Positions 29,721 through 38,630 of a stretch of DNA of 64,000 nt are shown in pieces; the stretch's first letter is position 1, and every line of letters begins with the position of its first letter. The stretch spans positions 95,439-159,438 of the forward strand of contig NZ_LQWY01000073.1 of assembly GCF_001643235.1 (NCBI RefSeq), read 5' to 3'. Origin of the DNA: Domibacillus aminovorans (lineage in GTDB: Bacteria > Bacillota > Bacilli > Bacillales > Domibacillaceae). The notes under the pieces are model-generated. The model was not told the origin of the DNA and did not search any database. It was given only the letters and a program-made list of their open reading frames with translations. The position numbers were made by a program, and so were the translations under genes.

Positions 29721-30401
29721 ATGAGTTTTCTACTATACTTTGCGATCATTATTATCGTACCATTATGGGCGCAATTTAAGGTGAAAAGTACGTACAAAAA
29801 ATATTCACAAGTACCGGCTTCCACAGGTATTACTGGCGCACAAACAGCGAGACGTATTCTCGATGACAATGGATTGCAGCAAGTAAACGTAGTGGAGACA
29901 CGAGGATTTTTGAGCGATCATTATAACCCGATGACGAAAACAGTTCATTTATCATCAAACAACTTTCACGGTCATTCGATTGCTGGTGCCGCTGTCGCAG
30001 CGCATGAAGTCGGTCATGCCATTCAAGATAAAGAAGCATATGCGTTCCTTCGTTTCCGTCATGCACTTGTCCCGGTAGCGAATATCAGTTCAAACTTATC
30101 ATGGGTGTTTATTATGATCGGTATCTTTTCCACAATGACAAACATGCTGTTGCTCGGTATTGTTCTAATGGCAGCGGGTGTATTGTTCCAGGTAATCACA
30201 TTGCCGGTAGAATTTAACGCTTCCAACCGTGCAATGAATCAAATTGTTTCATCCGGGATTATCCGGAATGACGAAGAACGGGAAGCACGGAAAGTGTTAA
30301 ATGCTGCTGCGATGACATATGTTGCCGCTGCAGCAGTTGCCGTACTTGAACTTGTGCGATTGATCTTAATGTATACAGGTATGCAGCAAAGTGATGATTA
30401 A
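29721..30401 (+). CDS. YugP-like zinc membrane metallopeptidase
   Basis: A 226-residue membrane protein of the neutral zinc metallopeptidase 2 (YugP) family. It has an N-terminal helix, the zinc-binding HEVGHAIQ signature near residue 95, and two or three later helices including a LPVEFNASNRA segment typical of the family. The active site is expected at the membrane surface. In B. subtilis yugP lies elsewhere; here it stands between the ypjB-like gene and ypjC. Substrates are unknown. Confidence 0.85.
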   Translation: MSFLLYFAIIIIVPLWAQFKVKSTYKKYSQVPASTGITGAQTARRILDDNGLQQVNVVETRGFLSDHYNPMTKTVHLSSNNFHGHSIAGAAVAAHEVGHAIQDKEAYAFLRFRHALVPVANISSNLSWVFIMIGIFSTMTNMLLLGIVLMAAGVLFQVITLPVEFNASNRAMNQIVSSGIIRNDEEREARKVLNAAAMTYVAAAAVAVLELVRLILMYTGMQQSDD

Positions 30402-30403
30402 TC

Positions 30404-30439
30404 AAAAGCACCGGAATCTTCATGATTTCGGTGCTTTTG
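30404..30439. terminator. Bidirectional terminator between the YugP-like gene and ypjC
   Basis: AAAAGCACCG pairs with CGGTGCTTTT, with an inner AATC/GATT stem; A- and T-runs serve both converging genes. Confidence 0.85.
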
Positions 30440-31309
30440 TCATTGGATCGGCTGTTTGTTTTCATCAAGCGTGAATCCTTCGCCAAATACGTCATGAACG
30501 ACTGTAACGGATACAAATGCATGCGGATCAACAGCGTGAATCATATTTTTTAATCGGACAATTTCATTTTTGCCGACGACACAGTAAAGCACATCACGCG
30601 GTTGTTTTGTGTAGGAGCCGTATCCTTTTAAAATGGTAACGCCACGCTCCATCCGCTTGTTTATTTCAGCGGCAATCTCCTCATTTTGATTGGAAATAAT
30701 CATCGCACCGCGCGCTGCATACGCCCCATCTTGCATGAAGTCAATGACGCGTGCACCAGTGAATACGGCGACAAGCGTATACATCGCTTCTCGGTAATCA
30801 ATGTAGGTGAGGAGAGAGGCAAGGATGACGCATGCATCAAAAATAAACATTGTTTTCCCCATGCTGATCTGCCGGTATTTATGCAAAAGCCGTGCGATGA
30901 TATCGACGCCGCCGGTTGTGCCGCCATAGCGGAACGTAATACCGAGCCCGACACCGATAAAAACACCAGCAAATAAAGCTGCAAGAAACAGATCGTCATG
31001 AAGTGGAATGTGAAACTGCCAGCGCTGAAAAATCCACAAAAAAAGTGAGACGCTAAACGTGCCGATGAGTGTGTAATAAAATGACACACGTCCGAGCAAT
31101 TTCCATCCGATAAAAAAAAGCGGAATATTCAACAAAAGGTTAGAATATGCCGGATTAATATGAAAAAAGCTGTATAATAAAAGCGTAATACCAGTGAATC
31201 CGCCTTCTGCAAGATTGTTTTGCATGTTAAAATGAACGAGTCCGAATGAAAAAATAGCCGAACCCAGTAAAATAAATAAGATATTTTTGAAACGCATGCT
31301 AAACAACAT
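30440..31309 (-). CDS. ypjC: YitT family membrane protein (YpjC)
   Basis: A 289-residue protein with about five N-terminal membrane helices (YitT/DUF161) and a C-terminal soluble DUF2179 domain (last 90 residues, from about ARGAMIISNQ). The TGGVDIIARLL segment is typical. The start at 31309 follows AAGGAGGG; upstream codons would add a stretch across the intergenic region. It is the only minus-strand gene in this part, as in B. subtilis. Function unknown. Confidence 0.85.
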   Translation of the reverse strand: MLFSMRFKNILFILLGSAIFSFGLVHFNMQNNLAEGGFTGITLLLYSFFHINPAYSNLLLNIPLFFIGWKLLGRVSFYYTLIGTFSVSLFLWIFQRWQFHIPLHDDLFLAALFAGVFIGVGLGITFRYGGTTGGVDIIARLLHKYRQISMGKTMFIFDACVILASLLTYIDYREAMYTLVAVFTGARVIDFMQDGAYAARGAMIISNQNEEIAAEINKRMERGVTILKGYGSYTKQPRDVLYCVVGKNEIVRLKNMIHAVDPHAFVSVTVVHDVFGEGFTLDENKQPIQ

Positions 31310-31404
31310 AAAATCCCTCCTTCCTTTTATTATAACGATAAGCAGAAAAAAATTGCGCCGTCCGTTTATAATTAGTAACATAGGTAAAGAAAGTGGTGAA
31401 TAAA

Positions 31405-31740
31405 GTGGAAAAATCAATGCGAAGCATGCAAAAAGAAGTCGATGATTATATCGGCCAGTTTAAAGAAGGTTATTTCAGTCCACTCGCGATGATGGCGCGC
31501 TTGACAGAAGAGTTAGGTGAGCTTGCGCGTGAAGTAAACCATTATTACGGGGAAAAGCCGAAAAAATCGACAGAAGAAGAAAAGACGATTGAAGAAGAAC
31601 TCGGCGATGTTTTGTTTGTGGCGATTTGTCTAGCAAATTCGCTTGATATCGACTTGCAGACAGCACATGATCGGGTTATGAATAAATTCCAGACGAGAGA
31701 TAAAGACCGCTGGACGAAAATCGAGGAGGAACAACAATGA
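31405..31740 (+). CDS. ypjD: MazG-like nucleotide pyrophosphohydrolase YpjD
   Basis: A 111-residue all-helical MazG-type NTP pyrophosphatase. The metal-binding glutamates lie in [12 protein letters not shown] and EEELGDVLF, the EExxE...ExxD pattern of the family. The GTG at 31405 follows GGTGA; a GTG at 31393 is also in frame. The stop overlaps dapB (ATGA). It probably removes non-canonical nucleotides; the exact substrate is not known. Confidence 0.85.
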   Translation: MEKSMRSMQKEVDDYIGQFKEGYFSPLAMMARLTEELGELAREVNHYYGEKPKKSTEEEKTIEEELGDVLFVAICLANSLDIDLQTAHDRVMNKFQTRDKDRWTKIEEEQQ

Positions 31741-32534
31741 GCAGTATTCGTGTCATTATTGCAGGTCCACGAGGCCGCATGGGAGAAGAAGCAGTAAAAA
31801 TGGTGATGGACACACCAGAATTTGAATTAGTGGCAGCGCTTGATCGGAAACACGGCGGCGAAACGTTGTCAGATATCGGATTTAAAGGATCAGACGCACC
31901 AATTTATACAGATGTACGCGACTGTTTTGCAGATCAATTAGCCGATGTATTAATTGACTTGACGACGCCTGAATTTGGCTATATACATACGAAAGCAGCG
32001 CTGGAGCATGGTATTCGTCCCGTTGTTGGTACAACGGGATTTACTGATGAACAGCTTCAGGAGTTAAAAGAGTTATCAGAATCAAAAGAACTTGGCTGCA
32101 TTATCGCGCCGAACTTTGCCATAGGTGCCGTGTTAATGATGAAATTTTCACAATTGGCTGCAAAATACTTTGACGACGTGGAAATCATTGAATTGCATCA
32201 TGACAAAAAATTGGATGCGCCGTCTGGTACAGCGGTGAAAACAGCCCAAATGATTAATGACGTGCGCGAACCGAAGCGGCAAGGCCACCCAGAAGAAAAA
32301 GAAACGATTCCAGGTGCGCGAGGGGCGGAAATGAACGGAATGCACATTCATAGTGTTCGCCTGCCGGGATTAATTGCCCATCAGCAAGTATTATTTGGTG
32401 CAGATGGTGAAACGCTCACAATCCGTCACGATTCATACAATCGGGCGTCCTTTATGTCCGGCGTAAAAGTGTGTGTCGAAACGGTCATGAAAACGAAAAC
32501 GCTTGTGTACGGCCTTGAAAATATTCTTGATTAA
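31737..32534 (+). CDS. dapB: 4-hydroxy-tetrahydrodipicolinate reductase
   Basis: A 265-residue NAD(P)H-dependent enzyme of lysine and dipicolinate synthesis. The N-terminal GPRGRMG nucleotide-binding loop and the catalytic [15 protein letters not shown] segment are intact. It also feeds dipicolinic acid for spores. Coupled to ypjD by a four-base overlap. Confidence 0.96.
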   Translation: MSSIRVIIAGPRGRMGEEAVKMVMDTPEFELVAALDRKHGGETLSDIGFKGSDAPIYTDVRDCFADQLADVLIDLTTPEFGYIHTKAALEHGIRPVVGTTGFTDEQLQELKELSESKELGCIIAPNFAIGAVLMMKFSQLAAKYFDDVEIIELHHDKKLDAPSGTAVKTAQMINDVREPKRQGHPEEKETIPGARGAEMNGMHIHSVRLPGLIAHQQVLFGADGETLTIRHDSYNRASFMSGVKVCVETVMKTKTLVYGLENILD

Positions 32535-32549
32535 TGGAGGGGTTTATTT

Positions 32550-32942
32550 ATGAATATTGCACTTATTGCACATGATAAAAAGAAAGATGCTTTAATCGAG
32601 TTTGTTTCACTTCATAAAGATGTATTTGGTTTGCATTCATTATTCGCGACTGGTACGACCGGTACTAGAATTATGGAGGCAACCGCTCTTGATGTACATC
32701 GTTTTCAATCAGGGCCGCTCGGGGGCGATCAGGAAATTGGTGCCCGCGTTGCCCGTGGCGAAATTGATTTTGTTTTTTTCTTCCGTGACCCGTTAACAGC
32801 ACAGCCGCATGAGCCGGATGTAACGGCGCTCTTGCGTCTTTGCGACGTATATGCGGTTCCGCTTGCGACAAACATTGGAACAGCGCGCGCAATCGTAAAT
32901 GGTATTTTAGCAGAGATGAGTGAGGGAACGGCAGGCGAATAA
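32550..32942 (+). CDS. mgsA: Methylglyoxal synthase
   Basis: A 130-residue enzyme that converts dihydroxyacetone phosphate to methylglyoxal and phosphate. ATGTTGTRI (phosphate site), GPLGGDQ and FFFRDPL (catalytic aspartate) are present. A strong TGGAGGGG site precedes it. In B. subtilis bshB1 comes next; here bshA starts two bases after the stop. Confidence 0.95.
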   Translation: MNIALIAHDKKKDALIEFVSLHKDVFGLHSLFATGTTGTRIMEATALDVHRFQSGPLGGDQEIGARVARGEIDFVFFFRDPLTAQPHEPDVTALLRLCDVYAVPLATNIGTARAIVNGILAEMSEGTAGE

Positions 32943-32943
32943 G

Positions 32944-34086
32944 ATGAGACTCAACATTGGTATAACTTGCTATCCAACTGTCGGCGGCTCGGGCGTTGTA
33001 GCGACGGAGCTCGGAAAGCTGCTGGCAGAAAAGGGACATAACATTCATTTCATTACATCGGCCGTTCCATTCCGTCTGAACCGGATGTATCATAATATAT
33101 TCTTTCATCAAGTGGACGTCAATCAATACTCCGTTTTTCAATATCCACCATATGATATTGCGCTTGCCAGCAAAATGGCGGATGTCATTGAACGGGAAAA
33201 GCTCGATATATTGCACGTTCATTACGCCATTCCGCATGCGGTTTGTGCGATTCTAGGAAAACAAATGGCGAAATCAAACGTAAAAATTGTGACAACGCTG
33301 CACGGAACGGATATTACGGTGCTCGGATCTGATTCATCGCTCACGCAGGCAATTAAATTTGGCATTGAACAGTCCGATGCGGTCACCGCTGTGTCTCATT
33401 CACTTGTAAGCCAGACAAAGGAACTGATTGCGCCTGAGAAAAGCATTGAAACGGTGTACAACTTTATTGATGAACGTGTCTACCGGCCAATGGAATCGAT
33501 TTATCATTTGAAAAAAGAGTATGGCATTGAAGACGGTGAAAAAGTCATTATTCATGTGTCGAACTTCCGGCCAGTGAAGCGGGTTACAGATGTTATCAAT
33601 GTATTTGCCCGTATTGCGGAGTCAATGCCTGCGAAACTTTTTCTCATCGGCGATGGCCCTGAAATGACAGTCGTCTGCCGGCTTGTCGAAGCGCTCGGAC
33701 TTGAAGGGCGTGTCCTTTATCTTGGCAAACAGGACAATTTAGCAGAACTGTATGCGATTAGCGACTTGAAGCTGCTTTTGTCTGAAAAAGAAAGCTTCGG
33801 TCTCGTTGCGCTTGAAGCAATGGCGTGCGGTGTGCCATGTGTCGGAACAGACGCGGGCGGGATACCAGAAGTGATTGATGATGGGAAGAATGGTTTCATC
33901 CGTCCGATTGGCGACATTGAAGCGATTAGCGAAGCGGCTATAGCACTGTTAACGGATCAATTGTTGTATGAAAAAGTAAAAAACGAGGCCATTAAAACGG
34001 TGAAGACACGTTTTCATTCAGCGGATATTGTAGAGCAATATGAACGGGTGTATGATCGTCTTTTAAAGGAGAATGATTATGATTGA
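32944..34086 (+). CDS. bshA: Bacillithiol synthesis glycosyltransferase BshA
   Basis: A 380-residue GT4 glycosyltransferase that joins N-acetylglucosamine to malate, the first step of bacillithiol synthesis. The [15 protein letters not shown] donor-site loop and the C-terminal [15 protein letters not shown] segment are clear. The ATG at 32944 is one base after the mgsA stop and has only a weak ribosome binding site, so it is probably coupled to mgsA. The deacetylase gene bshB1 that normally lies between them is missing from this locus. Confidence 0.93.
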   Translation: MRLNIGITCYPTVGGSGVVATELGKLLAEKGHNIHFITSAVPFRLNRMYHNIFFHQVDVNQYSVFQYPPYDIALASKMADVIEREKLDILHVHYAIPHAVCAILGKQMAKSNVKIVTTLHGTDITVLGSDSSLTQAIKFGIEQSDAVTAVSHSLVSQTKELIAPEKSIETVYNFIDERVYRPMESIYHLKKEYGIEDGEKVIIHVSNFRPVKRVTDVINVFARIAESMPAKLFLIGDGPEMTVVCRLVEALGLEGRVLYLGKQDNLAELYAISDLKLLLSEKESFGLVALEAMACGVPCVGTDAGGIPEVIDDGKNGFIRPIGDIEAISEAAIALLTDQLLYEKVKNEAIKTVKTRFHSADIVEQYERVYDRLLKENDYD

Positions 34087-35272
34087 CGATCCTTTTTTTA
34101 AAGAAGCATTCCCGATCTTGCAGGCGCTTGAATCGGCCGGTTATGAAGCGTACTTTGTGGGAGGAGCAGTTCGAGATCTTTTTTTAAATAGACCCATTCA
34201 TGACGTAGATATCGCAACATCCGCCACACCGGATGAAGTCAAAACCGTCTTTCTTCACACAGTAGACGTTGGGATTGAGCACGGAACCGTTCTTATTCTG
34301 CTTAATGGTCACAGTTTCGAGGTGACCACATTCCGCACAGAATCCACGTACAGTGATTTTAGAAGGCCGGATGATGTCCAGTTCGTTCGGTCGCTGCAAG
34401 AAGATTTAAAGCGCCGTGATTTTACGATGAATGCCATGGCTATGACGTCCAATGGGCAGTTTATCGATCCATTTAATGGAAGGGAAGACTTGAACAACCG
34501 AATGATTCGGACCGTTGGAGATGCATCAGAGCGATTCTCAGAAGATGCCCTCCGTATCATGCGTGCCGCCCGATTTGTCAGTCAGCTTTCGTTCGAACTT
34601 GATTCGGACACGAGGCAGGCAATGAAAGAATATGCGCCGCTGTTGTCGCACATTGCGGTTGAACGAAAACTGAATGAAATGGATAAGCTATTCGCCGGCT
34701 TAGCTAAAGAGAAAGGATTATCTGTCCTCATTGAGACAGGCCTTTTTCTGTTTCTACCTGGTCTTTCCAGTCAAAAAAAAGCACTTGTCCAAATGAAGGC
34801 AAGAACGTTAAAGTCATTAAACGCGGATCAAATGTGGCTGCTCATCGCTTATGAAGCAACTGACAGACACGTAACAGACTTTTTGCGTAACTGGCGCATG
34901 TCAGCGAAACGGATTAAACGAATTGAAAAAGGTGTTCGTACATTAAGAAGAGTGCGTGCAGAAGGCTGGCACGATGTTCTGTTATACGAGGCACAGCTTG
35001 AAGCAGCAGTTGACTGTGCTGAAGTAGAAGCAGTGCTTGATGGACGTGAATCAAAATCAACAGACGTCATTGCCCACTGGCAAGCACTGCCGATCAAAGA
35101 CAGGGATGAACTAGACATAACGGGTTCTGATTTAATGGAGTGGAGCGGAAAACAACGAGGCATTTGGATTAAAGAATGTCTCATATTATCCGAAAAAGCG
35201 GTTGTGAATCGTGAAATTGAAAATAAGAAAGAACAAATAAAGGAGTGGTTGCGGTCGTGCAATCTTCTGTAA
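34079..35272 (+). CDS. cca: CCA-adding tRNA nucleotidyltransferase
   Basis: A 397-residue class II nucleotidyltransferase that adds or repairs the 3' CCA of tRNAs. The signature GGAVRD (28-33) and catalytic DVD (Asp42, Asp44) are present, as are the [10 protein letters not shown] and [12 protein letters not shown] segments. The ATG at 34079 is seven bases from AAAGGAG; the ATG at 34073 is too close. It overlaps bshA by eight bases. Confidence 0.95.
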   Translation: MIDDPFFKEAFPILQALESAGYEAYFVGGAVRDLFLNRPIHDVDIATSATPDEVKTVFLHTVDVGIEHGTVLILLNGHSFEVTTFRTESTYSDFRRPDDVQFVRSLQEDLKRRDFTMNAMAMTSNGQFIDPFNGREDLNNRMIRTVGDASERFSEDALRIMRAARFVSQLSFELDSDTRQAMKEYAPLLSHIAVERKLNEMDKLFAGLAKEKGLSVLIETGLFLFLPGLSSQKKALVQMKARTLKSLNADQMWLLIAYEATDRHVTDFLRNWRMSAKRIKRIEKGVRTLRRVRAEGWHDVLLYEAQLEAAVDCAEVEAVLDGRESKSTDVIAHWQALPIKDRDELDITGSDLMEWSGKQRGIWIKECLILSEKAVVNREIENKKEQIKEWLRSCNLL

Positions 35273-36231
35273 AGCATACGTTACTTGAAGCTTTTTCAAA
35301 AGCGGACGGCGAATTCGTATCCGGACAAGCGCTTGCTGATATGATCGGCTGCTCACGCACAGCGGTTTGGAAGCATATTGAATCACTTCGCCAAGAAGGA
35401 TTCGAACTCGAAGTGGTCCGAAAAAAAGGGTATCGTATTACGTCCAAGCCAGATAAAGTGAGTGAAAATGAATTACTGATCGGACTTGAAACAAACCGTT
35501 TAGGCAAGCGGATTGTCTTTAAAGAAAGCGTGGAATCAACACAAAAAGAAGCGCATCAAATTGCGGAAGAAGCAGAAGAAGGCACGCTCGTCATCGCAGA
35601 AGAGCAAACAGAGGGAAGAGGACGGATGGCGCGTCCATGGCAGTCGCCAAAATATACAGGCATCTGGATGAGTATCATTTTAAAACCGGAACTGCCTCCC
35701 TTTAAAGCGCCACAGTTTACGCTTATTACGGCAGTCGCCGTTACAGAAGCAATTCGTGATACAACAGGTGTCATGCCGTCCATTAAATGGCCGAATGACC
35801 TGTTGTTAAACGGGAAAAAAATCACTGGTATTTTAACTGAATTGCAAGCAGACTCTGATCATATCCGCTCGATTATCATCGGCATCGGTGTGAACGTGAA
35901 CCAGCGTGAATTTCCGGAAGAGCTTGCTGATATTGCAACATCGATTGCGATTGAAAAAGGGGAAACGGTCTCGCGTGCAAAAATTGTTCAAGCAATTATG
36001 AAAAACCTGGAGACGTATTACGATGAATATATGACGAACGGATTCAGTCTCATTAAAGAGAAATGGGAGTCATATGCCATTTCAATCGGACGTCACATTA
36101 TTGCACGCACCGTCACGGGGACAATCCGTGGTAAAGCGCTTGGCATTACCGATGATGGTGTTTTGAAATTGGAAGATGAAAATGGAATCATTCATGATAT
36201 TTATTCAGCCGATATTGAAATCGAACAGTAA
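35257..36231 (+). CDS. birA: Biotin-protein ligase and biotin repressor
   Basis: A 324-residue bifunctional protein. Residues 1 to about 65 form a winged helix-turn-helix (CSRTAVWKHIESL); the rest is the ligase domain with the biotinyl-AMP loop GRGRMARPW and KWPNDLLL. It biotinylates acetyl-CoA carboxylase and represses biotin genes. The GTG at 35257 best fits AGGAGTGG and the family N-terminus. It overlaps cca by 16 bases. Confidence 0.94.
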   Translation: MQSSVKHTLLEAFSKADGEFVSGQALADMIGCSRTAVWKHIESLRQEGFELEVVRKKGYRITSKPDKVSENELLIGLETNRLGKRIVFKESVESTQKEAHQIAEEAEEGTLVIAEEQTEGRGRMARPWQSPKYTGIWMSIILKPELPPFKAPQFTLITAVAVTEAIRDTTGVMPSIKWPNDLLLNGKKITGILTELQADSDHIRSIIIGIGVNVNQREFPEELADIATSIAIEKGETVSRAKIVQAIMKNLETYYDEYMTNGFSLIKEKWESYAISIGRHIIARTVTGTIRGKALGITDDGVLKLEDENGIIHDIYSADIEIEQ

Positions 36232-36258
36232 ATTATCGTAGTCAAAAAATACACACCC

Positions 36259-36267
36259 TGTTATAAT
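36259..36267 (+). promoter_or_regulatory. Extended -10 promoter of the pan operon
   Basis: TGTTATAAT: a perfect TATAAT with an upstream TG, starting 28 bases after birA. No clear -35 was found, as is common with extended -10 promoters. Confidence 0.6.
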
Positions 36268-36273
36268 GAACTT

Positions 36274-36437
36274 AAATCAGGCGGTATCAAGTGAGCTGCA
36301 CCGGTTAAACAAGTGAAAATGAAATCTTACTTAATAAGACGTAAACTGCCTTGATCCATATGGACAGGGACAGAGGGTCGAAACATTTAAGCCGTATTGA
36401 ACGGGTCCTTCTGCCTTTTTGCTGAGGACCCTTTTTA
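36274..36437 (+). ncRNA. Structured panB leader (candidate pan motif RNA) ending in a terminator
   Basis: About 200 bases separate the likely transcription start from panB. An outer helix (GG-ATCAAG at 36283-36291 with CTTGATCC at 36350-36357) encloses a 58-nt structured segment. Then comes an intrinsic terminator: GGGTCC (36403-36408) with GGACCC (36426-36431) and a T-run. CAGAGGG (36371-36377) can pair with CCTTCTG (36407-36413), which would block the terminator, so an attenuation switch is plausible. A conserved RNA called the pan motif is known upstream of panB in Firmicutes. That this is one is inferred from position; the consensus could not be scored. Confidence 0.6.
36402..36437 (+). 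terminator. Attenuator-type terminator upstream of panB
   Basis: GGGTCCT pairs with AGGACCC and a T-run follows, 41 bases before the panB ATG and inside the leader rather than after a gene. Confidence 0.8.
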
Positions 36438-36477
36438 TATTGTTTCGTCACCTCTAATTTAAAAGGAGGGCGAACAG

Positions 36478-37317
36478 ATGAAAAGCACAGCCAATTTTAT
36501 CCAAATGAAAGAAAATAATGAAAATATTGCCATGGTCACCGCCTACGATTTTCCATCAGCAAAACAAGTACAATCAGGTGGAGTAGATGTTGTTCTTGTC
36601 GGTGATTCATTAGGTATGACCGTTCTTGGCTACGAGTCAACCGTATCGGTGACGCTTGAAGACATGATTCATCATACGAAAGCAGTAAAGCGTGGTGCAC
36701 CTGAAACATTTACGATTACCGATATGCCATTTATGACGTATCATGTGAACAAAGAAGAAACGATGAAAGCGGCACGAAAACTGATGCAAGAAGCAGGAGC
36801 AGATGCGGTAAAAGTAGAAGGAGCCGGTGATATTGTCGATCGTGTTCGTGAGTTAACGGCTGCGGGAGTACCGGTTTGTGCCCATCTTGGTTTAACGCCT
36901 CAGTCTATCGGAGTGATGGGTGGATATAAAGTACAAGGGAAAACAGCTGAAGCGGCCCATCGTCTCCTTGCTGATGCGAAAGCGATGGAGCAGGCCGGTG
37001 CGTTTATGCTGGTACTTGAGTGTGTGCCGCATCAAGTGGCTGAATCTGTCTCAAAAACGCTGCAAATACCTGTTATCGGCATTGGTGCGGGCGCCAAAAC
37101 AGATGGACAGGTCCTTGTCTATCATGATCTGATGCGCTACGGTGTCGGGCGCACGGCAAAATTTGTGAAAAGCTATGCGGATTTTGATAATCAAGGTGTA
37201 CCGGCTATTCAGTCGTACGTGACAGATGTAAAAGCCGGCGTTTTCCCGGCTGCTGAACATGCATTTACGATGAATGAAGATGAACTTGATCAGCTGTATG
37301 GAGGTGTGCAATCATGA
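36478..37317 (+). CDS. panB: 3-methyl-2-oxobutanoate hydroxymethyltransferase
   Basis: A 279-residue TIM-barrel enzyme that makes ketopantoate from ketoisovalerate, the first committed step of pantothenate synthesis. The magnesium and substrate segments [16 protein letters not shown] and [11 protein letters not shown] are present. AAAGGAGGG gives a strong start. It heads panB-panC-panD, joined by overlaps. Confidence 0.96.
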   Translation: MKSTANFIQMKENNENIAMVTAYDFPSAKQVQSGGVDVVLVGDSLGMTVLGYESTVSVTLEDMIHHTKAVKRGAPETFTITDMPFMTYHVNKEETMKAARKLMQEAGADAVKVEGAGDIVDRVRELTAAGVPVCAHLGLTPQSIGVMGGYKVQGKTAEAAHRLLADAKAMEQAGAFMLVLECVPHQVAESVSKTLQIPVIGIGAGAKTDGQVLVYHDLMRYGVGRTAKFVKSYADFDNQGVPAIQSYVTDVKAGVFPAAEHAFTMNEDELDQLYGGVQS

Positions 37318-38186
37318 TAGTGATCTCAACGGTGGCGCAAATAAAAGACGTTGTCCACATGGAAAAAAAGAACGGACAGACCATCGGTTTCGTGCCGACA
37401 ATGGGGTTTTTACATGAAGGACACATCACATTGGCGAAACAGGCGCGGAAGGAAAATGATGTTGTCATTATGTCTATTTTCGTCAATCCGCTTCAATTCG
37501 GTCCGAATGAAGATTACGAGCGGTATCCACGTGATCCGGAACGCGATACAGTACTGGCGGAAAGTGCGGGCGTTGATTACTTGTTTATGCCATCTGTTGA
37601 CGACATGTATCCAGACGAGCCAGCAGTCGTGTTAACGGTGAAAAAACGGACGAACGCATTATGCGGATTAAAGCGGGAAGGTCATTTTGACGGTGTCGCA
37701 ACCGTTGTCTTAAAGCTATTTCATATAACTGAGCCAGATAAGGCGTACTTTGGTAAAAAAGATGCACAGCAGCTGGCGGTTATTTATGGTTTAGTCGATT
37801 CCCTCAATGTGCGTGTTACGATCGTTGGTGTTGATACAGTACGAGAAGAAGACGGACTTGCGAAAAGCTCGCGTAATGTGTACTTGCTGCCGGAAGAACG
37901 TGAAAAAGCGCCGGCGATTTACAAGGTTTTATCTCATGTGAAAGAAGCACTTGAGGCTGGTGAAACAAACGTGGGCCGTTTAAAAGAACAGGCCATTCAT
38001 TATTTGAATGACCATTCAGGCGCGGAAGTAGAATATGTAGAAATTCTTTCGTATCCGGAGCTTGAACCGGTGCGTGAAATAGAGGGAACGATCATGATAG
38101 CGGCGGCTGTTCAATATAAAAATGCTCGGTTGATTGATAATGTCATCTTAACTGTGAAAGGAAGAGCGTCATGTTTCGAACAATGA
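37314..38186 (+). CDS. panC: Pantothenate synthetase
   Basis: A 290-residue enzyme that joins pantoate and beta-alanine using ATP. The adenylate-forming HxGH motif is HEGH at 34-37 in [10 protein letters not shown], and the KMSKS-like segment is GLAKSSRN. It starts by a four-base overlap (ATGA) with panB and overlaps panD by 16 bases. Confidence 0.96.
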   Translation: MIVISTVAQIKDVVHMEKKNGQTIGFVPTMGFLHEGHITLAKQARKENDVVIMSIFVNPLQFGPNEDYERYPRDPERDTVLAESAGVDYLFMPSVDDMYPDEPAVVLTVKKRTNALCGLKREGHFDGVATVVLKLFHITEPDKAYFGKKDAQQLAVIYGLVDSLNVRVTIVGVDTVREEDGLAKSSRNVYLLPEEREKAPAIYKVLSHVKEALEAGETNVGRLKEQAIHYLNDHSGAEVEYVEILSYPELEPVREIEGTIMIAAAVQYKNARLIDNVILTVKGRASCFEQ

Positions 38187-38554
38187 TGAACGGTAAAATT
38201 CACCGTGCGACAGTGACAGAAGCAAATTTAAACTATGTCGGCAGCATTACGATTGATGAAGATTTACTCGATGCAGCCGGTATGATGGCAAACGAAAAAG
38301 TGCAAATCGTGAATAATAATAACGGTGCGCGTCTTGAAACGTATATCATTCCAGGCGAGCGGGGGAGCGGCGTTATCTGCTTAAACGGAGCAGCAGCGCG
38401 TCTCGTGCAGCCAGGGGACACCGTGATCATTATTTCGTATGTGATGGTCGCGGAAGAAAAAGTGAAAGATCATAAACCAAACGTGTTGATTATGGACGAA
38501 AACAATCACATTGCGGATATGCTACATCAAGAGCCGGCCGCAACCATTATGTAA
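38171..38554 (+). CDS. panD: Aspartate 1-decarboxylase proenzyme
   Basis: A 127-residue pyruvoyl enzyme that makes beta-alanine from aspartate. It self-cleaves between Gly24 and Ser25 in NYVGSIT, and the serine becomes the pyruvoyl group. Sequence is close to B. subtilis PanD throughout. Last gene of the pan operon. Confidence 0.96.
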   Translation: MFRTMMNGKIHRATVTEANLNYVGSITIDEDLLDAAGMMANEKVQIVNNNNGARLETYIIPGERGSGVICLNGAAARLVQPGDTVIIISYVMVAEEKVKDHKPNVLIMDENNHIADMLHQEPAATIM

Positions 38555-38560
38555 CCTTTC

Positions 38561-38589
38561 AGACCGCTGTGCGTGAAGCGGTCTTTTTT
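38561..38589 (+). terminator. Terminator after the pan operon
   Basis: A perfect 8-bp stem (AGACCGCT with AGCGGTCT), an 8-nt loop and a T-run. Confidence 0.9.
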
Positions 38590-38630
38590 ATGGTAAACTG
38601 AAGAGGAATTTATTAAAAGGTGTGTTTGCC

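Noticed and set aside
30686..30976. Plus-strand frame antisense to ypjC
   Set aside because: No start signal and no family resemblance; the minus-strand YitT reading is convincing.
38555..38630. Possible LexA box upstream of dinG, and likewise before mrfA (49545-49616)
   Set aside because: The Bacillus pattern GAAC-N4-GTTC was looked for and is absent in both intervals, so SOS control is not claimed.
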